NCBI GenBank assembly: GCA_018902385.1
Contig: JABSSW010000008.1
Location: 372,001 to 436,000 of the forward strand
Direction of reading: 5' to 3'
DNA length: 64,000 nt
Origin: Physcia stellaris
Taxonomy: Eukaryota > Ascomycota > Lecanoromycetes > Caliciales > Physciaceae
Both the position numbers and the translations under genes were made by a program. The notes beneath the pieces were generated by a model. The model was given only the letters and a program-made list of their open reading frames with translations. It made no database searches and was not told the origin of the DNA. How positions within the stretch are numbered: position 1 is the first letter of the stretch; every line of letters starts with the position of its first letter. Shown here in pieces: positions 1 through 11,943 of this stretch.

Positions 1-790
1 CTGTATGCTAGGAAGTATGGTAGACGCAAACCGCCTAAATGTCTCGTTACCGCTCCTGCTTTTCTCTTCTCCCTCTCACGACCATTCAGCCTTGTCCCAC
101 CCAGTATGAAGGGCACGAAGTGTGTCATGATCTTGGCGCCAACGCCCCAGTGTGTAGTGGCCATTCGACCGATTCGTCTCCAGCAATGACCAAATCTACA
201 CCATATCGCTGTTCTACAGTCAACTTCTCGATAATTCATATCATCATGTAGCAATATGGACCCTTCGCAGCTAACACAGTGCGTGTAACATCTGCGGCAA
301 GTGTCCTGAACGACCCAGCGCTGGGTGCAGAAGCCGAAGCCCCAAACGGATCGAGTGCGGTGGCAGCTCGAGAGGGCGATAGATTTGAAGGAATGGCATG
401 GGCTTTTGTCAATGATGCCCAGATTTCGACTTCGGTGGTTGTAGATTTCTCAAAATCTCTTTCGAAGCTGCAAGATCCGGTAGACACAGCATACTAGACC
501 GATGCGGGGTTAGTGTACTCCACATGGCCGCATGGTTCCTTCTTTTGCAATTGTACAGGGGTAATATCTCTTAATTGATTATTTACATCTAACAAGCCCG
601 ATAGAATTCTTCTATCGTAAGCCGGACAAGGGAAGCGTTCTTCTTGGATTGATCCTTCCTCAATACTGATATCAGCCATTCGAGAGATACTGGATTGTGC
701 CTTCGGCTTCCGTGGACTCCGCGCGCTAGCGGAATATTCGCCGGTGCCCGCCAAGACGATCAAACTTTCAGCTTCGATTTCTCTGCTTAA
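1..790. other. Upstream of ACC1; no confident gene
   Basis: No gene is supported here. A 119-codon open frame lies on the minus strand at 494-853 and another of 83 codons at 236-487. Neither shows a recognisable family motif, and I could not link them by a convincing intron. The first overlaps the pyrimidine-rich leader of the acetyl-CoA carboxylase gene, so it is more likely chance than a real divergent gene. Confidence 0.4.
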
Positions 791-1025
791 GTGCTTATCC
801 CCGTCAGCCTGATCCATATCAATCGCTCCTTCACTCCGATCCTCCACCTCCACTCCCTTCCCTCGTCGTCGCTGACTCCTCGAGCTCTTGCTCGCCGGCA
901 GAGTCAGATCCTTCTTACTCTTTGGAGCAGTTTCGGCCTTAATGGCATAGCTTGCCCACTGCTGTATCCAACTACCTTTGTTTCAGCTCGGCCTTCACGG
1001 TTGGCTTTGAAGACACCTTTTCACA

Positions 1026-4000
1026 ATGTCTGGCTCAGGCCCCAACGGGCTACCAAAGACGAATGGCGTCACCAAACCCATCGTCAATGGCCATACCAGC
1101 TCCTACGCAGCCAAGCACAACCTCCCCGCCCATTTCATCGGTGGTAATCACCTGGCGGCAGCACCAGCTAGCCGGGTAAAGGACTTCGTTGCCAACAATG
1201 ACGGACATACTGTCATCACTTCAGTAAGCCATTCTCGTCCCCCAAGAATTCCGCGGGCTTCCCACGCTCACCAATGCTCTATCTAGGTTCTCATCGCGAA
1301 CAACGGTATTGCAGCTGTCAAAGAGATAAGGTCCGTTCGAAAATGGGCCTACGAAACATTTGGAGACGAAAGGGCGATTCAATTCACAGTCATGGCTACA
1401 CCAGAAGATTTGCGAGCCAATGCGGATTACATCCGAATGGCAGATCAATACGTCGAGGTAGGTACCTCTTGAGCGCCTACAGCCAATGACCTTCGATTGC
1501 TGGAGGCAACAATGAGGGACAACTGCTGACCGATCCTCTTTCCGTCAGGTTCCGGGAGGAACTAACAACAATAATTACGCCAATGTTGAGCTTATTGTGG
1601 ATGTCGCGGAGCGTATGAATGTTCATGCCGTGTGGGCAGGATGGTGAGCATCGCCAGTTGCGCTTGAGTGTGATGATTGACAAATCCACAGGGGTCATGC
1701 CTCGGAAAACCCAGCGCTTCCGGAAAGTTTAGCAGCTTCACCTAAGAAAATTGTCTTCATCGGTCCTCCAGGCTCGGCGATGCGATCACTGGGTGACAAG
1801 ATATCTTCAACCATCGTTGCGCAACATGCCAAAGTACCTTGTATACCTTGGTCGGGAGAGGGCGTAGATCAAGTCGTCGTTGACGAGCACGGGATCGTAA
1901 CTGTGGCTGACGATATATATGACAAGGGCTGCACACATAACCCGCAGGAGGGACTGGAGATGGCCCGGAAGATTGGTTTTCCAATTATGGTGAAAGCATC
2001 AGAAGGCGGTGGGGGAAAAGGTATCCGTAAAGTCGACAACGAAGAAAATTTCACAGCTCTCTACAACGCCGCTGCTAGCGAAATACCTGGTTCCCCTATC
2101 TTTATTATGAAACTTGCTGGGTCCGCAAGACATTTGGAAGTGCAACTACTGGCCGATGAATATGGCAACAATATTTCCCTCTTTGGACGAGATTGCTCCG
2201 TACAGAGGCGACATCAGAAGATTATCGAGGAAGCTCCGGTAACCATCGCCAACGCACAAACATTTCGCGCAATGGAGAAGGCAGCGGTGAGTCTTGGAAA
2301 GCTGGTGGGCTACGTTTCCGCAGGAACGGTGGAATACCTATACTCGCACGCCGACAATAAGTTCTACTTCTTAGAGTTGAACCCGCGTTTGCAGGTTGAG
2401 CATCCAACGACGGAAATGGTTACCGGTGTCAACCTTCCTGCTGCACAGCTACAGATCGCCATGGGCCTTCCTCTACATCGCATTCGGGACATAAGATTAC
2501 TCTACGGTGCAGACCCACAGACCTCATCCGAGATTGACTTCGATTTCTCAAAGGAGGAAAGCACCAAGTCCCAACGGCGACCCACCCCCAAGGGTCATAC
2601 CACTGCGTGTCGTATCACATCAGAAGATCCTGGCGAGGGTTTCAAGCCTTCAAGTGGTATGATGCACGAGCTGAACTTCCGCAGTAGCTCCAATGTCTGG
2701 GGCTATTTCTCTGTCGGTACTCAAGGAGGTATCCACAGCTTTTCGGACAGTCAATTTGGTCACATTTTCGCTTATGGTGAGAATCGTTCCGCGTCAAGAA
2801 AGCACATGGTTGTCGCCTTGAAAGAACTGAGCATCCGCGGAGAATTCCAGACAACAGTGGAATACTTGATAAAGTTGCTTGAGACGCCCGCTTTTGAAGA
2901 CAACACCATTACCACTGGATGGCTCGATGAGCTCATCTCGATGAAGCTTACCGCTGAGAGGCCCGACCCTATGCTTGCAGTTGTCTGCGGTGCTGTCACC
3001 AAGGCTCACGTCGCAAGCGAAGCTTGTATTGCCGAATATCGGAAAGGCATCGAGAAAGGCCAGGTACCTGCCAAAGATGTTTTAAAAACCGTCTTCCTGA
3101 TTGATTTCATCTACGAGGGCGTGCGCTATAAGTTTACCGCGACACGATCGAGCCTGGATAGCTACCATTTGTTCATCAACGGATCAAAATGCGCGGTCGG
3201 TGTTCGCGCGCTCGCTGACGGCGGATTACTTGTATTGCTCAGTGGACGAAGTCACAACATCTATTGGAAAGAAGAGGTCGGTGCCACCCGAATTAGCGTG
3301 GACAGTAAGACTTGCCTTCTAGAACAAGAGAACGATCCAACCCAACTGCGAACACCGAGTCCTGGAAAACTTGTCAAGTTCACAGTCGAGAATGGAGAGC
3401 ACGTCAAAGCCGGTCAGCCGTTTGCTGAAGTTGAGGTCATGAAGATGTATATGCCATTGATCACGCAGGAAGCGGGTATTGTATCTTTGATCAAGCAGCC
3501 AGGGGCTACTCTGGAAGCTGGTGACATGCTCGGTATACTTGCACTGGATGATCCATCAAGAGTCAAGCATGCGCAGCCATTCTCGGGCCAATTACCGGAC
3601 CTTGGTCCGCCCCAGGTCGTCGGAAACAAGCCTCCCCAACGTTTTGAATTACTACACAGTATCCTCCGAAACATTCTCAATGGCTTCGACAATCAGGTTA
3701 TCATGGCATCCACGCTGAAGGAAATGGTAGAAGTCCTCCGCGATCCCGAACTTCCTTTCGGACAATGGAATGCTCAATTTTCGGCCCTGCATGCCAGAAT
3801 GCCTAGCAAGCTTGATTCGTCGTTCACACAAATCGTCGACCGAGCCCGGGCACGGAAGCTTGAATTTCCATCCAAACAACTCTCCAAGACCCTGTCGCGA
3901 TTCCTCGATGAAAACGTCAGTCCTGCTGACGCTGGACTGCTCAAGTCCACATTGCAACCTCTGGTTGAAATCATAAATCGATACATGGAGGGATTGAAAG

Positions 4001-7000
4001 TTCACGAGTTCCACGTCTTTTGCCAACTTCTTGACTCTTACTATGAGGTTGAGAAGCTCTTCTCAAGTCGCAACGCGAGAGATGAAGATGTCGTCTTAAA
4101 ACTTAGGGAGGATAACAAGGACGACATTCTTCAAGTGGTTCAGACTGTCCTCTCCCACAGTCGTATTGGTGCTAAGAATAACCTTGTCCTTGCGATTATG
4201 GATATGTATCGGCCCAATCTCCCCAATGTCGGAAATGTCGGCAAATACTTCAAGCCTTCACTACGGAAACTGACCGAGCTGGAATCACGAGCTACCGCCA
4301 AAGTAAGCCTCAAGGCCCGTGAAGTCTTGATACAGTGTGCTCTGCCGTCTCTTGAGGAACGACAATCCCAAATGGAACATATTCTTCGATCATCAGTCGT
4401 GGAGTCCCGCTACGGTGAGACGGGATGGGAACATCGAGAACCTGATCTCGACTCCCTAAGGGAGGTCGTGGACTCAAAGTACACTGTCTTTGATGTTCTT
4501 CCGCAATTTTTTGGCCATCAAGACCCTTGGGTATCATTGGCTGCTCTTGAAGTTTACGTTCGACGAGCCTACCGAGCATACACCGTCAAATCTGTCCAGT
4601 ATCACAGTGATGCAGAGCCACCGTATCTGATATCATGGGATTTCTTGCTCCGCAAAGTCGGGTCCTCAGAGTTTGGCATGGCAATGAATTCCTCGGTACC
4701 GTCCACACCAGCCACACCAAACGTTGTCGATCCCTTCAAACGTATTGCTTCGATCAGTGATATGTCTTTCTTGGCTACCAAAAGCGGTGACGAGCCGACT
4801 CGGAAAGGCGTTATTGTACCAGTCCAGTATCTTGATGAGGCTGAAGAATACTTGGGGCGTGCGCTTGAGTATTTCCCTTCGTCGAAAGATCGGAAGAAAT
4901 CTTATGGGTCGCTGACGCCCGAGCCCAACAGACGTAGGACCTTGTCTCCGACTCGCCAGCCAGAGCATGAATTTACCGCTGTTTGTAACGTAGCTGTTCG
5001 AGATGCAGAGTCCTACGATGACAAGGATATACTCGAGAGAATCAATAGCATTGTCGAAGAGTATAAGAATGAGCTCACTGCCCGCAGGGTCCGAAGGCTC
5101 ACATTCGTGTGTGGACACAAAGATGGCACTTATCCTGGCTATTTCACGTTCCGGTCCCCACTGTACCGTGAGGATGACAGTATTCGACATATCGAGCCTG
5201 CTCTTGCTTTCCAACTTGAGCTCGGCAGACTCTCCAAATTCCGTATCCGACCTGTTTTTACAGAAAATAGGAACATCCACGTCTACGAAGCTATTGGCAA
5301 GTCTGCCGACAATGACAAATCTGTTGACAAGAGATACTTCACTCGTGCCGTGGTAAGACCAGGGCGTCTTCGCGACGAAATTCCGACTGCCGACTACCTC
5401 ATCTCTGAGGCAGATAGACTCATGAACGACATTCTGGACGCTTTGGAGATTATTGGTAACAATGGGTCTGACTTGAACCATATTTTTATCAACTTTACCC
5501 AAGTCTTCCCACTTGAGCCCAAGGAGGTTGAAGAAGCTCTTGCAGGTTTCCTAGATCGCTTTGGCCGCCGCGCCTGGAGACTTCGTGTCACTGGTGCTGA
5601 GATCCGCATCATTTGCACCGATCCTGCCACAGGCATGCAATACCCTCTACGTGTCGTAATCACTAATACTTCCGGCTACGTTATTCAGGTTGAGATGTAC
5701 GCCGAGAAGAAATCCGATAGAGGGAACGAATGGATCTTCCACAGCATCGGAGGCACTACGAGAATTGGGGCTATGCATTTACGACCAGTCTCCACCCCTT
5801 ATCCTACCAAAGAATGGCTGCAGCCAAAGAGATACAAGGCTCACTTGATGGGGACTCAATATGTCTACGATTTCCCTGACCTCTTCCGACAAGCAATCCA
5901 AAACTGCTGGACAAAAGCCGTTGGAAAACATGCGTCTTTAGCAAGCAAGGCGCCACCAGCGGGCGAATGTATGGAATACAGCGAGCTTGTGCTTGACGAA
6001 AACGACAACCTTGCCGAAGTGGCGCGCGAGGCCGGTACCAATACTCACGGTATGGTCGGCTGGCTTATCACGGCTAAGACTCCAGAATATCCCAAGGGAC
6101 GAAGATTTGTCATTGTAGCAAACGACATCACGATGAAGATCGGTTCTTTTGGTCCACAAGAGGATCAATTCTTCTTCAAATGCACAGAGCTTGCACGGAG
6201 GCTTGGAATACCTCGGATCTATCTGTCCGCTAATTCGGGTGCTCGCATCGGTATGGCTGAAGAGCTAATCCCTCACTTTTCTGCAGCGTGGAACGATCCA
6301 GCCAAGCCAGAAGCTGGCTTCAAGTATCTTTACCTCACCAAGGAGAAGAGGGATCGTTTCGAGCTTGGTAAGTCAAAGGACGTCATCACGGAGAAGGTCG
6401 TGGAGGATGGTGAAGAAAGATACAAGATTACCACCATCGTTGGTGCTGAGGACGGTTTGGGCGTGGAGTGTCTGCGTGGTTCTGGTCTGATCGCAGGTGC
6501 GACGTCAAGAGCTTATGAAGACATTTTCACCATCACCCTAGTGACTTGTCGATCTGTCGGTAAGTGTCGGCTTCTCAATATGGTAAAGGAATCCACTAAT
6601 GTGATCAGGAATTGGTGCCTACCTTGTTCGTCTCGGCCAGAGGGCTATCCAAATCGAAGGGCAGCCCATCATTTTGACCGGCGCTGCTGCAATCAACAAA
6701 CTCCTCGGGCGTGAGGTCTACACGTCCAACTTGCAACTAGGTGGCACCCAAATCATGTACAAGAACGGTGTCTCGCATATGACAGCTAGTGACGACTTTG
6801 AGGGTGTGTCGAAGATTGTGGATTGGTTGTCTTTTGTCCCAGATAGAAAGAATCAGCCTGTGCCGATCGGCTTGCATGTTGACCCGTGGGACCGCGCCAT
6901 CACATATTCTCCGCCGCAAAAGCAGCCTTACGATGTCCGTTGGCTCATTGGTGGTAAGGATGACGAAGAGGGTTTCTTGTCCGGGCTATACGACAAAGAT

Positions 7001-8169
7001 TCCTTCCAAGAGTCACTTGGTGGGTGGGCCAAAACTGTTGTGGTCGGACGTGCTCGCTTGGGCGGTATTCCAATGGGTGTCATCGCTGTCGAGACTCGCT
7101 CGGTCGAAAATGTTACACCTGCAGATCCCGCCAATCCGGACTCGACTGAGATGATTACTCAAGAAGCTGGTGGGGTTTGGTATCCTAACTCGGCTTTCAA
7201 GACTGCTCAAGCCATTCAAGATTTCAACAATGGGGAGCAGTTACCTTTGATGATTCTAGCCAATTGGCGAGGTTTCTCCGGAGGACAGCGGGACATGTAC
7301 AATGAGGTCCTGAAGTATGGCTCCTACATCGTCGATGCGCTTGTCAAATACGAGCAGCCGATCTTCGTCTACATTCCGCCGTTTGGCGAGCTCCGTGGTG
7401 GCTCATGGGTAAGTTTTCTCTCCGGCTTGTATACGTATATGCTAATTCACATTAGGTGGTTGTCGATCCTACGATCAATCAAGATTACATGGAGATGTAC
7501 GCCGACGAGGACTCCCGTGGCGGTGTACTTGAGCCCGAAGGTATCGTCAACATCAAGTACCGAAAAGACAAGCAATTGCAGACCATGGCTCGTCTTGACC
7601 CTACGTATGGAGAACTTCGACGCCAGATTGCCGACCCATCAACTACGCCTGAGCAGCAGAATGAGGTCAAGGCCAAGATGAACGAGCGCGAACAGCTTCT
7701 TTTGCCTGTGTATACGCAAATCTCTCTTCAGTTTGCTGACCTCCACGACCGAGCTGGTAGAATGCAAGCCAAGAATACAATCCGTCATCCCATCCAGTGG
7801 AAGAACGCCCGCCGCTTCTTCTACTGGCGACTCCGCCGCCGTCTTAACGAGGAGAGGATCCTTAAGTCAATGGGGGCGTCTTCGGTTCGTGGCCCCTCGA
7901 CTCGCGCTAACAACCTCCGCACGCTACGAGCCTGGACGAATATCAGCAACTATGACAGTGATGATCGCGCCGTGGCAACTTGGTGTGAAGAGAATAAGCA
8001 GACGATCAAGGCGAAGCTCGATACGATGAAGAGCGAGACTGTGGCTTTTGACATGGCTGCTTTGTTGAGGAGTGATCGGGAGGGTGGATTGAAGGGACTG
8101 AAGACGGCCTTGTCGATGATGCCGGTGGACGAGAGGGAGGAGGCGCTGAAGTTTTTGAAGAGTGCTTAA
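1026..8169 (+). CDS. ACC1: Acetyl-CoA carboxylase (multidomain)
   Basis: Cytosolic biotin enzyme that carboxylates acetyl-CoA to malonyl-CoA, the committed step of fatty acid synthesis. Six exons are inferred: 1026-1223, 1287-1457, 1549-1643, 1692-6559, 6609-7408 and 7456-8169, giving 2,281 residues, the usual fungal length. Visible in order: an N-terminal biotin carboxylase ATP-grasp domain (glycine-rich EGGGGKG near residue 257), the biotin carrier motif EVMKMYMP with the biotinylated Lys at about 739, the ACC central region, and the two-part carboxyltransferase ([14 protein letters not shown] near 1675; FGELRGGSW near 2040). The segment [11 protein letters not shown] (Ser about 1175) matches the Snf1/AMPK inhibitory site of yeast Acc1, so glucose or energy control by phosphorylation is likely. 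The leader before the ATG is CT-rich. Every intron restores frame at conserved residues, so the gene looks intact. Confidence 0.97.
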
Positions 8170-8663
8170 GTCGTCTTGATGTATTATGATTAGCTTGCGA
8201 GCGTGCGTTTGGGCTTTATCTTACATAGCATTGGTGTGAAACGGGCGTGCACAGAGGCTTCAACGCGGTACAGCTACTAGAGTTGGGACGTGATGTACTT
8301 AGGCTTGCTAAAATGTATGTTCCCTCTAGCGATGATTGTATCCCCTTTCGTATCTTCATGCGAAGTCATCTCCTCCCAAACACTCGCATCTTATCCACGG
8401 TACTTAATTCAATCCTCATCAATGTGGAACTCGAAGAATGGAGTGAATCTTCGACAACATAATTCACTCCAATGTTCCCCAGATCTCCTGAGGTGCATTA
8501 TATAATTGGTAATTGAATGTATGGGAATTACCCCTTTTCCCAAGTCGGGTTACCGTTTGTCCAACCCCGTCCACCGCGGAATGGCAACTCGTTTTTGGCT
8601 CAGGCCGGAGTGAATGAACGCCCAACAAACAGAGCTCAAAAACTGCAAAAAGCAAAAAGATTT
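8170..8663. other. ACC1 3' flank; no gene seen
   Basis: This stretch between the ACC1 stop and the tRNA gene holds only short open frames without family signatures. It probably contains the ACC1 3' untranslated region. Confidence 0.5.
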
Positions 8664-8815
8664 TGACGAGAGTGGGACTCGAACCCACGCCACTTTCGTG
8701 ACCAGGAAATCATGTTAAGAGTAACCTTAACCTGGCGCCATAACCAACTCTGTAGGCAATGGGTTAGCAATGTTTCCACGGAATGAAGGACTGGAAACGG
8801 ACCGGCCATCTCGCC
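8664..8815 (-). tRNA. tRNA-Leu(AAG), interrupted in D-loop and anticodon loop
   Basis: On the minus strand a type II tRNA can be folded. The 5' acceptor strand GGCGAGA (8815-8809) pairs along all 7 bp, with one G-U, with TCTCGTC (8671-8665), followed by discriminator A at 8664. Other parts are D-stem GCC/GGC, anticodon stem CCAGG/CCTGG, a long variable arm with CAC-GAAA-GTG, and T-arm GTGGG-TTCGAGT-CCCAC. The anticodon loop reads AAG and contains a usual-position intron of about 17 nt, with the CTTAA-to-anticodon pairing typical of nuclear tRNA introns. Unusually, 53 nt (8802-8750) split the D-loop between GGCCG and AGTTGG. Without both inserts the tRNA is 82 nt, normal for tRNA-Leu. A T5 run (8658-8654) just downstream suits a pol III terminator. 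It is either a tRNA gene with a novel second intron or a recently disrupted one. Confidence 0.8.
8750..8802 (-). other. 53-nt GT-AG insert in tRNA D-loop
   Basis: Read on the minus strand, the insert begins GTCCGT, has a GCTAAC branch-like element ending 13 nt before its 3' end, and closes with CCTACAG. These are the signals of the protein-gene introns in this window. It also contains a 7-bp inverted repeat, GTTTCCA and TGGAAAC, spaced by 13 nt. It separates TGGCCG from AGTTGG and so interrupts the pol III A box, while the B box (GGTTCGAGTCC) stays whole. Confidence 0.7.
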
Positions 8816-9233
8816 TACTGTTCCATTGTATGACTTTGCATGACATAATTACTTTTATAATATATTATATTGCATTGACAAACGTGGTGTTGAAAAACGT
8901 TGGAGAGCGCCCCCTTTTTGCGGATAGGGGCCGCATGATATCTAGGGTTGATCTAGGGCTCAAAGTTAGAACGCCAAGACCGAACACCACAAGCACAGGT
9001 TGGGATAAAGTCACACCTAAAAATGTGGATGGGTCTTGTGCCCAACATCATCAGCTCTTTTCCAACATGATCATAAGATCATAGGTAGCTACCTCTTTTG
9101 CGCTTGTTGGATGTCTTTCGCATCCCCTCCTCCCCCTTGTTCTTGCATTCGAGTACATACTTCCTCCCCACCTGGCAGCTTCCACAACCTCAGGAAACCA
9201 CCACAAAACCGCCAACACGCTAGCTAAGAAACA

Positions 9234-10246
9234 ATGAGCATCTATTACATCCTCCTTAATGCCTCCGCAACCTACCTCTCCCTCACCCTATCCCTCTACT
9301 CCCTCTCCAGCGCCTCCCTCCTCCTTCCCTACTCTTCGTTCCTCGCCCGCCTCCTCGCCTCCTACTTCTGCCTCATCCTCTGCGCCATCTACGGCGTGAC
9401 AGTCTCCATCCTCCTCCGCCTAGTCGGCAAACACCGCCTCGCCCAGCACTGGACCGCGCGTGCCTTCCAGCTCTGCATGCGCCTTACCACCGGCGTGGAG
9501 TTCGATATCGTCTCAGGGAAAGAGTATTTAAACACCCGCCCGAGCATCATCATCGGTAACCACCAGTCCGAACTCGACGTCCTGCTCCTCGGCGCCATCT
9601 TCCCACCCTACTGCTCCGTCACGGCCAAGTCCTCTCTCAAAATGATTCCGTTCCTGGGATGGTACATGGCGCTCAGCGGCACGGTGTTTATCGATCGCAG
9701 TAACCGGAGCGATGCGCTGAAGGCGTTTGAGGGCGCGGCGGAGGAGATTAGACGCGAGAGGCAGAATGTATTCATTTTTCCCGAGGGCACGAGGAGTTAT
9801 GCTAAGGAGCCGACGCTGGGTGCGTTTAAGAAAGGGGCGTTTCATCTTGCGGTCAAGGCGCAGGTCGATGTGGTGCCTGTTGTGGCCGGGTGTTATTGGG
9901 GGGTGTTGGGCGCTGGGGAGAGGAGGTTCCGGGCGGGGAGGATTCCGGTTAAGGGTGGGTGATTTTTCACTTCTATTTCAGTCGCCGGGCTGAGGGAGGG
10001 CTTTTAACATTGCAGGTTCACGGGGATGCGAGAATGGTGCTAATAAGCTCTACAGTCCTCCCACCGATATCCACCCAAGGCCTCACAGCGGCGGACGTAG
10101 ACGAGCTCACACGGACAACGAGAGAAAAAATGTTGGCGGAATTGGTCTCGTTGACGGAAACACCCATGGGGCAGAAGGCTGCAAAAGCGGAGATTGTACA
10201 GCCCGGCGAAGAGGATTTGGCGAGGTTGGCTATGAAAACGCAATAA
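9234..10246 (+). CDS. 1-acyl-sn-glycerol-3-phosphate acyltransferase
   Basis: Acylates lysophosphatidic acid to phosphatidic acid in endoplasmic reticulum membranes, an early step of phospholipid and triacylglycerol synthesis. Two exons, 9234-9954 and 10056-10246, give 303 residues, a normal length for the fungal family. The intron (donor GTGGGT, branch GCTAAT, acceptor CTACAG) was chosen because it restores the conserved stretch IPVKVLPPI across the junction. Motifs seen are two hydrophobic N-terminal segments (residues about 5-60), the catalytic NHQSELD box (NHX4D, N109-D114) and FPEGTRS (182-188) for glycerol-phosphate binding. The gene follows ACC1 and the tRNA on the same strand as ACC1. 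It resembles yeast Slc1 in function, but I assign no symbol. Confidence 0.93.
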
Positions 10247-11943
10247 AGACATGACTGCTTACGGAAATAAACTATTCGACATCATGAAAGACGACAGACG
10301 AGAGGCGAAAGGCGACAGCACTACCCCCTACAGGGGAGGCTTCAGAAGATCGCTCAAAGCTAGCATCTGGATAGATCGGGCGGCCCGCGGTCACGGACGG
10401 GAGAAATCACAAGCAGATTCCATCAAGGAAATGAAGATGCGTAAACGACGCAGCACGAAGGAAAAGATGGAGAATGAATATAAAGATCAAGAAATCGATT
10501 ATGCTTAGGGTTCCTCTCGAAAAGATCGGACCTTTGATCAATGCATACCCGTCCGGTCTAGGCATATCCATAATCCATTCAAGGTACTAGCTAGACTGAT
10601 TCTTCTCACTCTTGCATTGGAAAGAGTTTCGCGAGGGAGGGGTTTCGTTCTTCTTCTATTTTGGTCGTTTTCATTCATTCTCTCCATATCACTCGACCCT
10701 GTTTCCCCCCCCTCAATTGCTAATCCCCGTTCCTTTTCTTATCATAAAACACCCTCACTCAACCCCCTCTAATTCCCCCAAACAACGAAGGTCCACATCC
10801 CAACACCCCCTCCGCCCCCACTACCTAAGCATCCATTCCTTTGGCAACAACCGCAATATCGGACTCTGCATATCTTCCCCTCCCGTAACGGTTAGGAAAT
10901 CATAAAGCTCTAGAGTTCTCCTTCAACACAGTTCATCACGTAGGGGGACCCTTCCATCGGAAAATAGGATCGATGTTGTGTTGCTCTCTGGAAGGTACTG
11001 CGTGTCGTTCTCATGGATGATGGGGCGGGATAGCAAGATTTAGAAAGAGCTTTGCAAAAAAAAAAAAAAAAAAAAAAAAAAACGGACAATGACTGCTGTT
11101 TCCGAGAAGTGCGGATTGGTTCGCGGGTATAGATCTGAAGGGAGGAGTTGAGGTAAAGTTGTATGCATGGCAGGTAAGGTACGGATGTATATGGGACGAT
11201 TGACATCTATCACCGCTCCCGAATAAAAATGTGTTCGTTTCACTCTTTTTATCTTTCCTCTTTCTTTCTCTCATTTGATTGACCTTTTCTCTTCTCCCAT
11301 CCTTCCGACTTCTTGCATCGATATCTCCCCGAATGCATTGAGCGATTCCTCGATCCCCCCCCTGGGGCCCCGTCCCCTTCCGAACACATTGTCCCAACCA
11401 GAAATAGCAGCCTTTCTCACAATCCAATCCCCTCGAAATGACGGAAAACTACTTGTGCAGCTCCTTTGCCATCGGATCCGCAACTCAAAACCACCGTTCT
11501 CCCCATGCCCTTTCCTTTTTTTCCAATCTTGTCCGTTTCTTTTCTCTTTCAAGGGCCTGGGGTAAGGGAGAGAAAACATCGAGCAGCTCCACGTACTCGC
11601 CCTATATATGAGTAAATAAGTACAGGGTCCCCAGGCACGGAGAAGGGTAGGGAAGTTGATTGATAAGGTAAGGAAGCTTTGGGCGGATTTCTGAGTTTTG
11701 GAGATTGGATTGGGTAAAAGCGGGATGGGGATGGGGATACAAGGACCTGACTTAATGGATCAATCTGTCCCTGTTTGTAGCAGTAGGAGAGTGGGGACTT
11801 TCTGTCACTCACACTGGCGCTGGAGTGGGGGTGGCAAGGTAAATGTACTGAGGAGATATGTGATTTCGCTAGCTTTTGGGCTGTTACTTCTACGTTATGC
11901 TGACATCCTCACTAATAAATGCTATTCACGCACATCCACAGCT
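10247..11943. other. Intergenic, CT-rich with poly-A tract
   Basis: No gene is supported. The stretch holds long pyrimidine runs, which are probably the 3' untranslated regions of the converging acyltransferase and phosphoketolase genes, and a 27-base adenine run at 11056-11082. An 85-codon open frame at 10251-10508 is lysine/arginine-rich, lacks a family signature and is not called. Confidence 0.5.
11056..11082. repeat. Poly-A homopolymer, 27 nt
   Basis: An uninterrupted run of adenines in intergenic DNA. No retroposon body or target-site duplication was recognised next to it, so it is called only as a simple repeat. Confidence 0.8.

Noticed and set aside
494-853. 119-codon minus-strand frame upstream of ACC1
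   Set aside because: No family signature, no splice partner, overlap with the ACC1 leader. Could be real but is not supported.
4666-5502. A 278-codon minus-strand open frame inside ACC1
   Set aside because: It lies antisense to conserved acetyl-CoA carboxylase coding sequence, has no family motif and is a shadow of the real frame.
10251-10508. 85-codon basic open frame after the acyltransferase
   Set aside because: Begins four bases after the acyltransferase stop, with low-complexity charged content and no family. More likely 3' untranslated sequence.
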